From: Lamellibrachia columna
Lineage: Eukaryota > Annelida > Polychaeta > Sabellida > Siboglinidae
Length of the DNA stretch: 64,000 bases
Assembly (NCBI GenBank): GCA_963662155.1
Contig: OY759274.1
Span: 47,945,577-48,009,576, forward strand
Reading direction: 5' to 3'
The notes beneath the pieces are model-generated. The model did no database searches, was not told the DNA's origin, and saw nothing but the letters and a program-made list of their open reading frames with translations. Position numbers and translations under genes: made by a program. Shown piece by piece: positions 45,006-58,100 of the stretch (its first letter is position 1; the number at the start of each line of letters is the position of its first letter).

Positions 45006-48000
45006 CTCTTTGCCCATAGAGCTTGCCACAATACCCTGTTGCCATATAGAGCTTGCCACAAGACCCCTGTTGCCATATAGAGCATGCCACAAGACATCTG
45101 TTGCCATATAGAGTGTGTCACAAGACATCTGTTGCCATATAGAGCTTGCCACAAGACCCCTGCTGCCATATAGAGCTTGCCGAAGACCCTTGTTGCCATA
45201 CAGAGTGTGCCACAAGACATCTGTTGCCATACAGAGCTTGCCAAAGACCCCTGTTGCCATATAGAGTGTGCCACAAGAAATCTGTTGCCATACAGAGCTT
45301 GCCAAAGACCCCTGTTGCCATATAGAGTGTGCCACAAGACCCCTGTTGCCATATAGAATGTGCCACAAGACATCTGTTGCCAAACAGAGCTTGCCAAAGA
45401 CCCCTGTTGCCATATAGAGTGTGCCACAAGACATATGTTGTCATACAGAGCTTGCCAAAGACCCTTGTTGCCATATAGAGTGTGCCACAACACATCTGTT
45501 GCCATACAGAGCTTGCCAAAGACCTTTGTTGCCATATAGAGTGTGCCACAAGACCCCTGTTGCCATATAGAGTGTGCCACAAGACATATGTTGCCACAAA
45601 GAGCTTGCCAAAGACCCCTGTTGCCATATAGAGTGTGCCACAAGACATCTGTTGTCATACAGAGCTTGCCAAAGACCCCTGTTGCCATATAGAGTGTGCC
45701 ACAAGACATATGTTGTCATACAGAGCTTGCCAAAGACACCTGTTGCCATATAGAGTGTGCCGCAAGACATCTGTTGTCATACAGAGCTTGCCAAAGACCA
45801 CTGTTGCCATATAGAGTGCGCCACAAGACATATGTTGTCATACAGAGCTTGCCAAAGACCCCTGTTGCCATATAGAGTGTGCCACAAGACATATGTTGCC
45901 ATACAGAGCTTGCCAAAGACCCCTGTTGCCATATAGAGTGTGCCACAAGACATATGTTGCCATACAGAGCTTGCCAAATACCCTTGTTGCCATATAGATT
46001 GTGCCACAAGACATATGTTGCCATACAGAGCTTGCCAAAGAACCTTGTTGCCATATAGAGTGTGCCACAAGACATCTGTTGCCATACAGAGCTTGCCAAA
46101 GACCCATGTTGCCATATAGAGAGTGCCACAAGACATATGTTGTCATACAGAGCTTGCCAAAGACCCCTGTTCCCATATAGAGTGTGCCACAAGACATATG
46201 TTATCATACAGAGCTTGCCAAAGACCCCTGTTGCCATATAGAGTTTGCCACAAGTATTCTGTTGTCATACAGAGCTAGCCAAAGACCCCTGTTGCCATAT
46301 TGAGTGTACCACAAGACATATGTTGCCATACAGAGTTTCCAAAGACCTCTCTTGCCATATAGAGTGTTCCACAAGACATATGTTTTCATACAGAGCTTGC
46401 CAAAGACCCTTGTTGCCATATAGAGTGTGCCACAAGACATATGTTGTCATACAGAGTTTGCCAAAGACCTCTCTTGCCATATAGAGTATGCCACAAGACA
46501 TATGTTGTCATACAGAGCTTCCCAAAGACCCCTGTTGCCATGTAGAGTGTGCCACAAGACATATGTTGTCATACAGAGCTTGCCAAAGACCCCTCTTGCC
46601 ATATAGAGTGTGCCACAAGACATATGTTGTCATACAGATCTTGCCAAAGACCCCTGTTGCCATATAGAGTGTGCCTCAAGACATATGTTGTCATACAGAG
46701 CTTGCCAAAGACCCTTGTTGCAATATAGAATGTGCCACAAGACATATGTTGTCATACAGAGCTTGCCAAAGACCCCTGTTGCCATATAGAGTGTGCCACA
46801 AGACATATGTTGTCATACAGAGCTTGCCAAAGACCCCTGTTGCCATATAGAGTGTGCCACAAGAAATCGGTTGTCATACAGAGGTTGTCAAAGACCCCTG
46901 TTGCCATATAGAGTGTGCCACAAGACATATGTTGTCATACAGAGCTTGTCAAAGACCCCTGTTGCCATATAGAGTGTGCCACAAGACATATATTGTCAAA
47001 CAGAGCTTGCCAAAGACCCCTCTTGCCATATAGTGTGTGCCACAAGACATCTGTTGTCATACAGAGCTTGCCAAAGACCCTTGTTGCCATATAGAATGTG
47101 CCACAAGACATCTGTTGTCATACAGAGCTTGCCAAAGACCCCTGTTGCCATATAGTGTGTGCCACAAGACCCCTGTTCCAATATAGAGTGTTCCACAAGA
47201 CCCCTGTTGCCATATAGAGTGTGCCACAAGTATTCTGTTGTCATACAGAGCATGCCAAAGACCCCTGTTGCCATATAGAGTGTGCCACAAGACAAATATT
47301 GCCATACAGAGCTTGACGAAGACCCCTCTTGCCATATAGAGTGTGCCACAATACATATGTTGTCATACAGAGCTTGCCAAAGACCCCTGTTGCCATATAG
47401 AGTGTGCCACAAGACATATGTTGTCATACAGAACTTGCCAAAGACACATGTTGCCATATAGAGAGTGCCACAAGACATCTGTTGTCATACAGAGTTTGCC
47501 AAATACCCCTGTTGCCATATAGAGTGTGCCACAAGACATATGTTGTCATACAGAGCTTGTCAAAGACCCCTGTTGCCATATAGAGTGTGCCACAAAACAT
47601 CTGTTGTTATACAGAACTTGCCAAAGAACCCTGTTGCCATATAGAGTGTGCCACAATAAATATGTTGTCATACAGAGCTTGCCAAAGACCCTTGTTGCTA
47701 TATAGAGTGTGCCACAAGACATATGTTGTCATACAGAGCTTGCCAAAGACCCCTGTTGCCATATAGATTGTGCCACAAGACATATGTTGTCATACAGAGC
47801 TTGCCAAAGACCCCTGTTGCCATATAGAGTGTGCCAGAAGACATCGGTTGTCATACAGAGCTTGCCAAAGACCACTGTTGCCATATAGAGTGTGCCACAA
47901 GACATATGTTGTCATACAGAGCTTGCCAAAGACCCCTGTTGCCATATAGAGTGTGCCGCAAGACATATGTTGTCATACAGAGCTTGCCAAAGACCCCTGT

Positions 48001-48268
48001 TGCCATATAGAGTTTGCCACAAGTATTCTGTTGTCATACAGAGCTAGCCAAAGACCCCTGTTGCCATACTGAGTGTACCACAAGACATATGTTGTCATAC
48101 AGAGCTTGCCAAATTCTCCTGTTTCCATATAGAGTGTGCCACAAGACATATGTTGTCATACAGAGCTTGCCAAAGACCCCTGTTGCCAAATAGAGTGTGC
48201 CACAAGACATCTGTTGTCATACAGAGCTTGCCAAAGACCCCTGTTGCCATATAGAGTGTGCCACAAGA
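45006..48268. repeat. 61-bp satellite array, left part
   Basis: The unit consists of CCATATAGAGTGTGCCACAA + GACATATGTTG (31 bp) and TCATACAGAGCTTGCCAAAG + ACCCCTGTTG (30 bp), two related halves. The first 200 bp contain 31-bp single units. The array decays gradually at the left edge. All ORFs on both strands are translations of the repeat (for example LYGNRGLWQALYDN on the minus strand). Confidence 0.97.
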
Positions 48269-49168
48269 TAAGATAAGATAAGATAAGATACGTTTTATTA
48301 CCAAGTAGCAAGTACAAGGAATTTGTAGTGTTGTGGCGTTAGCACAAACATACACTCATGCACCCAATCACACACGGAACTAAACATTACATATCACAAT
48401 CGTAATACTAAAAACAGTTGAAAACAAGCGAGAGTAATATAATAGGTTGCAAGATTAAAAAATAAAAAAAATTAAAGATTAAAAAAAAAAAAAATAAATA
48501 AATAAATAAATAAAATATTAAAAAGGCGACATTGCATCTACCTACCAGAGGCAAGACATTTATGATGGCTCTCCGTTTAAAAATCTCAGCGCTTGAGAAT
48601 AGAAACTATTGTTAAATCGCGTCGTTTTAGTTTTTATGCTACGGTAGCGCTTACCGGAGGGAAGGAGTTCAAAGAGATGGTTGGCTGGATGATATTCGTC
48701 TTGTACAATGCGCTTGGATTTGCGCAAACTGCGAGATAGATAAAGAGATCTGATGGACGGCATATTTAACCCGATTAGTTTAGAGGCGTACTTGACGACT
48801 GATTCAATTTGATTAATTTCATCTTGGCTGGCGCGACCAAACCAGACAGTGATAGAAAATGACAAGACACTTTCAATAACTGCGCGGTAGAAACGTGTTA
48901 ATATTGCTTGAGATAAGCCGAATCGTTTGAGGTGTCTAAGGAAGTACATGCGTTTTTGTGCTTTTTTAATGATGCCAATCGTGTTATTACACCAGGAAAG
49001 ATCTTTAGAAATAGTCGAACCCAAAAATGTTACAGAGTCGGCTTGTAAAACTTCAGTACCGTCAATGACAAGGGGGTGGATGGGTGTTTTCTTTTTGCGA
49101 AAATCAATGATCATTTCCTTCGTTTTGGATATGTTTAGTACCAGGTTGTTGTTCTTACACCAGCCGAC
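48269..49168 (-). mobile_element. 5'-truncated LINE inserted in the 61-bp array
   Basis: A 900-bp minus-strand insertion. The 3' end is a (ATCTT)n tail at 48269-48292 preceded by a UTR with an internal A-rich run. It is flanked by CAGAGA-free but matching CAAGA pentamers (48264-48268 and 49169-49173), a probable target duplication, and the 61-bp array continues on both sides. The 5' end is truncated inside the reverse-transcriptase ORF. Confidence 0.88.
48560..49168 (-). pseudogene. LINE ORF2 C-terminal fragment
   Basis: The open minus-strand frame reads VGWCKNNNLVLNISKTKEMI, later DSVTFLGSTISKDLSW, RMYFLRHLKRFGL, FYRAVIESVLSFSITVWFG and HPANHLFELLPSGKRYRSIK, ending RFLNGEPS before a TAA. 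These are RT thumb and post-RT motifs (N-x-x-KTKEM, FLG, FYR-x-x-IES-x-L, LPSG-(R/K)-RYRSI) of the CR1/L2/Rex1-like non-LTR group, as I remember it. The frame is intact over about 200 codons, so the insertion is fairly young. The YADD catalytic part is missing through 5' truncation. The N-terminal part of the annotated-length ORF beyond 49168 is array sequence. Confidence 0.85.
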
Positions 49169-52100
49169 CAAGACATCTGTTGTCATACAGAGCTTGCCAA
49201 AGACCCCTGTTGCCATATAGAATGTGCCACAAGACATATGTTGTCATACAGAGCTTGCCAAAGACCCCTCTTGCCATATAGAGTGTGCCACAAGACATAT
49301 GTTGTCATACAGAGCTTGCCAAAGACCCCTGTTGCCATATAGAGTGTGCCACAAGACATATGTTGTCATACAGAGCTTGCCAAAGACCAGTGTTGCAATA
49401 TAGAGTGTGCCACAAGTATTCTGTTGTCATACAGAGCTTGCCAAATTCCCCTGTTTCCATATAGAGTGTGCCACAAGACATATGTTGTCATACAGAGCTT
49501 GCCAAAGACCCCTCTTGCCATATAGAGTGAGCCACAAGACATCTGTTGTCATACAAAGCTTGCCAAAGACCCCTGTTGCCATATAGGGTGTGCCACAAGA
49601 CATATGTTGTCATACAGAGCTTGCCAAAGACCCCTTTTGCCATATAGTGTGTGCCACAAGACCCTTTTTCCCATATAGAGTGTGCCACAAGACCCCTGTT
49701 GCCATATAGAGTGTGCCACAAGTATTCTGTTGTCATACAGAGCTTGCCAAAGACCCTTCTTGCCATATAGAGTGTGCCACAAGATATATGTTGTCATACA
49801 GAGCTTGCCAAAGACCACTGTTGCCATATAGAGTGTGCCACAAGACATATGTTGTCATACAGATCTTGCCAAAGACCCCTGTTGCTATATAGAGTGTGCC
49901 TCAAGACATATGTTGTCATACAGAGCTTGCCAAAGACCCTTGTTGCAATATAGAGTGTGCCACAAGACATATGTTGTCATACAGAGCTTGCCAAAGACCC
50001 CTGTTGCCATATAGAGTGTGCCACAAGACATATGTTGTCATACAGAGCTTGCCAAAGACCCCTGTTGCCATATAGAGTGTGCCACAAGAAATCGGTTGTC
50101 ATACAGAGGTTGTCAAAGACCCCTGTTGCCATATAGAGTGTGCCACAAGACATATGTTGTCATACAGAGCTTGTCAAAGACCCCTGTTGCCATATAGAGT
50201 GTGCCACAAGACATATATTGTCAAACAGAGCTTGCCAAAGACCCCTGTTGCCATATAGTGTGTGCCACAAGACATCTGTTGTCATACAGAGCTTGCCAAA
50301 GACCCTTATTGCCATATAGAATGTGCCACAAGACATCTGTTGTCATACAGAGCTTGCCAAAGACCCCTGTTGCCATATAGTGTGTGCCACAAGACCCCTG
50401 TTCCAATATAGAGTGTTCCACAAGACCCCTGTTGCCATATAGAGTGTGCCACAAGTATTCTGTTGTCATACAGAGCATGCCAAAGACCCCTGTTGCCATA
50501 TAGAGTGTGCCACAAGACAAATGTTGCCATACAGAGCTTGACGAAGACCCCTCTTGCCATATAGAGTGTGCCACAATACATATGTTGTCATACAGAGCTT
50601 GCCAAAGATCCCTGTTGCCATATAGAGTGTGCCACAAGACATATGTTGTCATACAGAACTTGCCAAAGACACATGTTGCCATATAGAGAGTGCCACAAGA
50701 CATCTGTTGTCATACAGAGTTTGCCAAAGACCCTTGTTGCCATATAGAGTGTGCCACAAGACATATGTTGTCATACAGAGCTTGTCAAAGACCCCTGTTG
50801 CCATATAGAGTGTGCCACAAGACATCTGTTGTTATACAGAACTTGCCAAAGAACCCTGTTGCCATATAGAGTGTGCCACAATACATATGTTGTCATACAG
50901 AGCTTGCCAAAGACCCTTGTTGCTATATAGAGTGTGCCACAAGACATATGTTGTCATACAGAGCTTGCCAAAGACCCCTGTTGCCATATAGATTGTGCCA
51001 CAAGACATATGTTGTCATACAGAGCTTGCCAAAGACCCCTGTTGCCATATAGAGTGTGCCAGAAGACATCGGTTGTCATACAGAGCTTGCCAAAGACCAC
51101 TGTTGCCATATAGAGTGTGCCACAAGACATATGTTGTCATACAGATCTTGCCAAAGACCCCTGTTGCCATATAGAGTGTGCCACAAGACATATGTCGTCA
51201 TACAGAGCTTGCCAAAGACCCTTGTTGCCATATAGAGTGTGCCACAAGACATCTGTTGCCATACAGAGCTTGCCAAATACCCTTGTTGCCATATAGATTG
51301 TGCCACAAGACATATGTTGCCATACAGAGCTTGCCAAAGACCCCTGTTGCCAAATAGAGTGTGCCACAAGACATCTGTTGCCATACAGAGCTTGCCAAAG
51401 ACCCATGTTGCCATATAGAGAGTGCCACAAGACATATGTTGTCATACAGAGCTTGACAAAGACCCCTGTTGCCATATAGAGTGTGCCGCAAGACATATGT
51501 TGTCATACAGAGCTTGCCAAAGACCCTTGTTGCCATATAGAGTTTGCCACAAGTATTCTGTTGTCATACAGAGCTAGCCAAAGACCACTGTTGCTATACT
51601 GAGTGTACCACAAGACATATGTTGCCATACAGAGCTAGCCAAATACCTCTCTTGCCATATAGAGTGTTCCACAAGACATATGTTTTCATACAGAGCTTGC
51701 CAAAGACCCCTGTTGCCATATAGAGTGTGCCACAAGACATATGTTGTCATACAGAGTTTGCCAAAGACCCCTCTTGCCATATAGAGTATGCCACAAGACA
51801 TATGTTGTCATACAGAGCTTCCCAAAGACCCCTGTTGCAATGTAGAGTGTGCCACAAGACATATGTTGTCATACAGAGATTGCCAAAGACCCATCTTGCC
51901 ATATAGAGTGTGCCACAAGACATATATTGTCATACAGAGCTTGCCAAATACCCGTGTTGCAATATAGATTGTGCCACAAGTATTCTGTTGTCATACAGAG
52001 CTTGCCAAATTCCCCTGTTTCCATATAGAGTGTGCCACAAGACATATGTTGTCATACAGAGCTTGCCAAAGACCCCTGTTGCCATATAGAGTGTGCCACA

Positions 52101-55100
52101 AGACATCTGTTGTCATACAGAGCTTGCCAAAGACCCCTGTTGCCATATAGAGTGTGCCACAAGACATCTGTTGTCATCCAGAGCTTGCCAAAGACCCCTG
52201 TTGCCATATAGAATGTGCCACAAGACATATGTTGTCATACAGAGCTTGCCAAAGACCCCTCTTGCCATATAGAGTGTGCCACAAGACATATGTTGTCATA
52301 CAGAGCTTGCCAAAGACCCTTGTTGCCATATAGAGTGTGCCACAAGACATATGTTGCCATACAGAGCTTGCCAAAGACCCTTGTTGCCATATAGAGTGTG
52401 CCACAAGTATTCTGTTGTCATACAGAGCTTGCCAAATACCCCTGTTGCCATATTGAGTGTACCACAAGACATCTGTTGCCATACAGAGCTTGCCAAAGAC
52501 CCCTGTTGCCATATAGAGTGAGCCACAAGACATATATTGCCATACAGAGCTTGCCAAAGACCCCTCTTGCCATATAGAGTGTGCCACAAGACATCTGTTG
52601 TCATACAAAGCTTGCCAAAGACCCCTGTTGCCATATAGGGTGTGCCACAAGACATATGTTGTCATACATTGCTTGCCAAAGATCCCTCTTGCCACATAGT
52701 GTGTGCCACAAGAGATATGTTGTCATACAGAGTTTGCCAAAGACCCCTGTTGCCATATAGAATGTGCCACAAGTATTCTGTTGTCATACAGAGCTTGCCA
52801 AATACCCCTGTTGCCATATAGAGTGTGCCTCAAGACATATGTTGTCATACAGAGCTTGCCAAAGACCCCTGTTGCCATATAGATTGTGCCTCAAGACATA
52901 TGTTGTCATACAGAGCTTGCCAAAGACCCCTGTTGCAATATATGGTGTGCCACAAGACATATGTTGTCATACAGAACTTGCCAAATACCCCTGTTGCAAA
53001 TATAGAGTGTGCCACAAGAAATCGGTTGTCATACAGAGGTTGTCAAAGACCCCTGTTGCCATATAGAGTGTGCCACAAGACATATGTTGTCATACAGAGC
53101 TTGTCAAAGACCCCTGTTGCCATATAGTGTGTGCCACAAGACATATGTTGTCATACAGAGCTTGCCAAAGACACTTGTTGCCATATAGAATGTGCCACAA
53201 GACATCTGTTGTCATACATAGCTTGCCAAAGACCCCTGTTGCCATATAGTGTGTGCCACAAGACCCCTGTTGCCATATAGAGTGTTCCACAAGACCCCTG
53301 TTGCCATATAGAGTGTGCCACAAGACAAATGTTGCCATACAGAGCTTGATGAAGACCCCTCTTGCCATATAGTGTGTGCCACAAGACATCTGTTGTCATA
53401 CAGAGCTTGCCAAAGACCCTTGTTGCCATATAGAATGTGCCACAAGACATCTGTTGTCATACAGAGCTTGCCAAAGACCCCTGTTGCCATACAGAGCTTG
53501 CCAAATACCCCTGTTCCACAAGACCCCTGTTGCCATATAGAGTGTGCCACAAGACAAATGTTCCCATACAGAGCTTGACGAAGACCCCTCTTGCCATATA
53601 GAGTGTGCCACTAGATATATGTTGTCATACAGAGCTTGCCAAAGACCCCTGTTGCCATATAGAGTGTGCCACAAGACATATGTTGTCACACAGAGCTTGC
53701 CAAAGACCCCTGTTGCCATATAGAGTGCACCACAAGACATATGTTGTCAAACAGAGCTTGCCAAAGACCCCTGTTGCCATATAGAGTGTGCCACAAGTAT
53801 TTTGTTCTCATACAGAGCTTGCCAAAGACCTCTGTTGCCATATAGAGTGTGCCTCAAGATATATGTTGTCATACAGAGCTTGCCAAAGACCCCTGTTGCC
53901 ATATAGAGTGTGCCACAAGACATATGTTGTCATACATAGCTTGCCAAAGATCCCTGTTGCCATATAGAGTGTGCCACAAGACATATGTTGTCATACAGAG
54001 CTTGCCTAAGACCCCTGTTGCCATATAGAGTGTGCCACAAGACATCGGTTGTCATACAGAGCTTGTCAAAGACCCTTGTTGCCATATTGAGTGTGCCACA
54101 AGACATATGTTGTCATACAGAGCTTGCCAAAGACCCCTTTTGCCATATAGTGTGTGCCACAAGACCCCTGTTCCCATATAGAGTGTGCCACAAGACCCCT
54201 GTTGCCATATAGAGTGTGCCACAAGTATTCTGTTGTCATACAGAGCTTGCCAAAGACCCTTCTTGCCATATAGAGTGTGCCACAAGATATATGTTGTCAT
54301 ACAGAGCTTGCCAAAGACCACTGTTGCCATATAGAGTGTGCCACAAGATATATGTTGTCATACAGATCTTGCCAAAGACCCCTGTTGCCATATAGATTGT
54401 GCCTCAAGACATATGTTGTCATACAGAGCTTGCCAAAGACCCTTGTTGCAATATAGAGTGTGCCACAAGACATATGTTGTCATACAGAGCTTGCCAAAGA
54501 CCCCTGTTGCCATATAGAGTGTGCCACAAGACATATGTTGTCATACAGAACTTGCCAAAGACACATGTTGCCATATAGAGTGTGCCACAAGACATCTGTT
54601 GTCATACAGAGTTTGCCAAAGACCCCTGTTGCCATATAGAGTGTGCCACAAGACATATGTTGTCATACAGAGCTTGTCAAAGACCCCTGTTGCCATATAG
54701 AGTGTGCCACAAGACATCTGTTGTTATACAGAACTTGCCAAAGAACACTGTTGCCATATAGAGTGTGCCACAATACATATGTTGTCATACAGAGCTTGCC
54801 AAAGACCCTTGTTGCTATATAGAGTGTGCCACAAGACATATGTTGTCATACAGAGCTTGCCAAAGACCCCTGTTGCCATATAGATTGTGCCACAAGACAT
54901 ATGTTGTCATACAGAGCTTGCCAAAGACCCCTGTTGCCATATAGAGTGTGCCAGAAGACATCGGTTGTCATACAGAGCTTGCCAAAGACCACTGTTGCCA
55001 TATAGAGTGTGCCACAAGACATATGTTGTCATACAGATCTTGCCAAAGACCCCTGTTGCCATATAGAGTGTGCCACAAGACATATGTCGTCATACAGAGC

Positions 55101-58100
55101 TTGCCAAAGACCCCTGTTGCCATATAGAGTGTGCCACAAGACATCTGTTGCCATACAGAGCTTGCCAAATACCCTTGTTGCCATATAGATTGTGCCACAA
55201 GACATATGTTGCCATACAGAGCTTGCCAAAGACCCCTGTTGCCAAATAGAGTGTGCCACAAGAAATCTGTTGCCATACAGAGTTTGCCAAAGACCCATGT
55301 TGCCATATAGAGAGTGCCACAAGACATATGTTGTCATACAGAGCTTGCCAAAGACCCCTGTTGCCATATAGTGTGTGCCGCAAGACATATGTTGTCATAC
55401 AGAGTTTGCCAAAGACCCCTGTTGCCATATAGAGTTTGCCACAAGTATTCTGTTGTCATACAGAGCTAGCCAAAGACCCCTGTTGCCATACTGAGTGTAC
55501 CACAAGACATATGTTGCCATACAGAGCTTGCCAAATACCTCTCTTGCCATATAGAGTGTTCCACAAGACATATGTTTTCATACAGAGCTTGCCAAAGACC
55601 CCTGTTGCCATATAGAGTGTGCCACAAGACATATGTTGTCATACAGAGTTTGGCAAAGACCCCTCTTGCCATATAGAGTATGCCACAAGACATATGTTGT
55701 CATACAGAGCTTCCCAAAGACCCCTGTTGCCATGTAGAGTGTGCCACAAGACATATGTTGTCATACAGAAATTGCCAAAGACCCATCTTGCCATCTAGAG
55801 TGTGCCACAAGACATATATTGTCATACAGAGCTTGCCAAATACCCGTGTTGCAATATAGAGTGTGCCACAAGTATTCTGTTGTCATACAGAGCTTGCCAA
55901 ATTCCCCTATTTCCATATAGAGTGTGCCACAAGACATATATTGTCATACAGAGCTTGCCAAAGACCCCTGTTGCCATATAGAGTGAGCCACAAGACATCT
56001 GTTGTCATACAGAGCTTGCCAAAGAACCCTGTTGCCATATAGAGTGTGCCACAAGACATCTGTTGTCATACAGAGCTTGCCAAAGACCCCTCTTGCCATA
56101 TAGAGTGTGCCACAAGACATCTGTTGTCATACAAAGCTTGCCAAAGAACCCTGTTGCCATATAGGGTGTGCCACAAGACATATGTTGTCATACATTGCTT
56201 GCCAAAGATCCCTCTTGCCACATAGAGTGTGCCACAAGACATATGTTGTCATACAGAGTTTGCCAAAGACCCCTGTTGCCATATAGAATGTGCCACAAGT
56301 ATTCTGTTGTCATACAGAGCTTGCCAAATACCCCTGTTGCCATATAGAGTGTGCCTCAAGACATATGTTGTCATACAGAGCTTGCCAAAGACCCCTGTTG
56401 CCATATAGATTGTGCCTCAAAACATATGTTGTCATACAGAGCTTGCCAAAGACCCCTGTTGCAATATATGGTGTGCCACAAGACATATGTTGTCATACAG
56501 AGCTTGCCAAAGACCCCTGTTGCCATATAGAGTGTGCCACAAGAAATCGGTTGTCATACAGAGGTTGTCAAAGACCCCTGTTGCCATATAGAGTGTGCCA
56601 CAAGACATATGTTGTCATACAGAGCTTGTCAAAGACCCCTGTTGCCATATAGTGTGTGCCACAAGACATATGTTGTCATACAGAGCTTGCCAAAGACACT
56701 TGTTGCCATATAGAATGTGCCACAAGACATCTGTTGTCATACAGAGCTTGCCAAAGACCCCTGTTGCCATATAGTGTGTGCCACAAGACCCCTGTTGCCA
56801 TATAGAGTGTTCCACAAGACCCCTGTTGCCATATAGAGTGTGCCACAAGACAAATGTTGCCATACAGAGCTTTACGAAGACCCCTCTTGCCATATAGAGT
56901 GTGCCACTAAACATATGTTGTCATACAGAGCTTGCCAAAGACCCTGTTGCCATATAGAGTGTGCCACAAGACATATGTTGTCACACAGAGCTTGCCAAAG
57001 ACCCCTGTTGCCATATAGATTGCACCACAAGACATATGTTGTCAAACAGAGCTTGCCAAAGACCCCTGTTGCCATATAGAGTGTGCCACAAGTATTCTGT
57101 TCTCATAAAGAGCTTGCCAAAGACCTCTGTTGCCATATAGAGTGTGCCTCAAGATATATGTTGTCATACAGAGCTTGCCAAAGACCACTGTTGCCATATA
57201 GAGTGTGCCACAAGACATATGTTGTCATACATAGCTTGCCAAAGATCCCTGTTGCCATATAGAGTGTGCCACAAGACATATGTTGTCATACAGAGCTTGC
57301 CAAAGACCCCTGTTGCCATATAGAGTGTGCCACAAGACATCGGTTGTCATACAGAGCTTGCCAAAGACCCCTGTTGCCATATTGAGTGTGCCATATGTTG
57401 TCATACAGAGCTTCCCAAAGACCCCTGTTGCCATGTAGAGTGTGCCACAAGACATATGTTGTAATACAGAGATTGCCAAAGACCCATCTTGCCATATAGA
57501 GTGTGCCACAAGACATATATTGTCATACAGAGCTTGCCAAATACCCGTGTTGCAATATAGAGTGTGCCACAAGTATTCTGTTGTCATACAGAGCTTGCCA
57601 AATTCCCCTGTTTCCATATAGAGTGTGCCACAAGACATATGTTGTCATACAGAGCTTGCCAAAGACCCCTGTTGCCATATAGAGTGTGCCACAAGACATC
57701 TGTTGTCATACAGAGCTTGCCAAAGACCCCTGTTGCCATATAGAGTGTGCCACAAGACATCTGTTGTCATACAGAGCTTGCCAAAGACCCCTGTTGCCAT
57801 ATAGAATGTGCCACAAGACATTTGTTGTCATACAGAGCTTGCCAAAGACCCCTCTTGCCATATAGAGTGTGCCACAAGACATATGTTGTCATACAGAGCT
57901 TGCCAAAGACCCCTGTTGCCATATAGAGTGTGCCACAAGACATATGTTGCCATACAGAGCTTGCCAAAGACCCCTGTTGCCATATAGAGTGTGCCACAAG
58001 TATTCTGTTGTCATACAGAGCTTGCCAAATACCCCTGTTGCCATATTGAGTGTACCACAAGACATCTGTTGCCATACAGAGCTTGCCAAAGACCCCTGTT

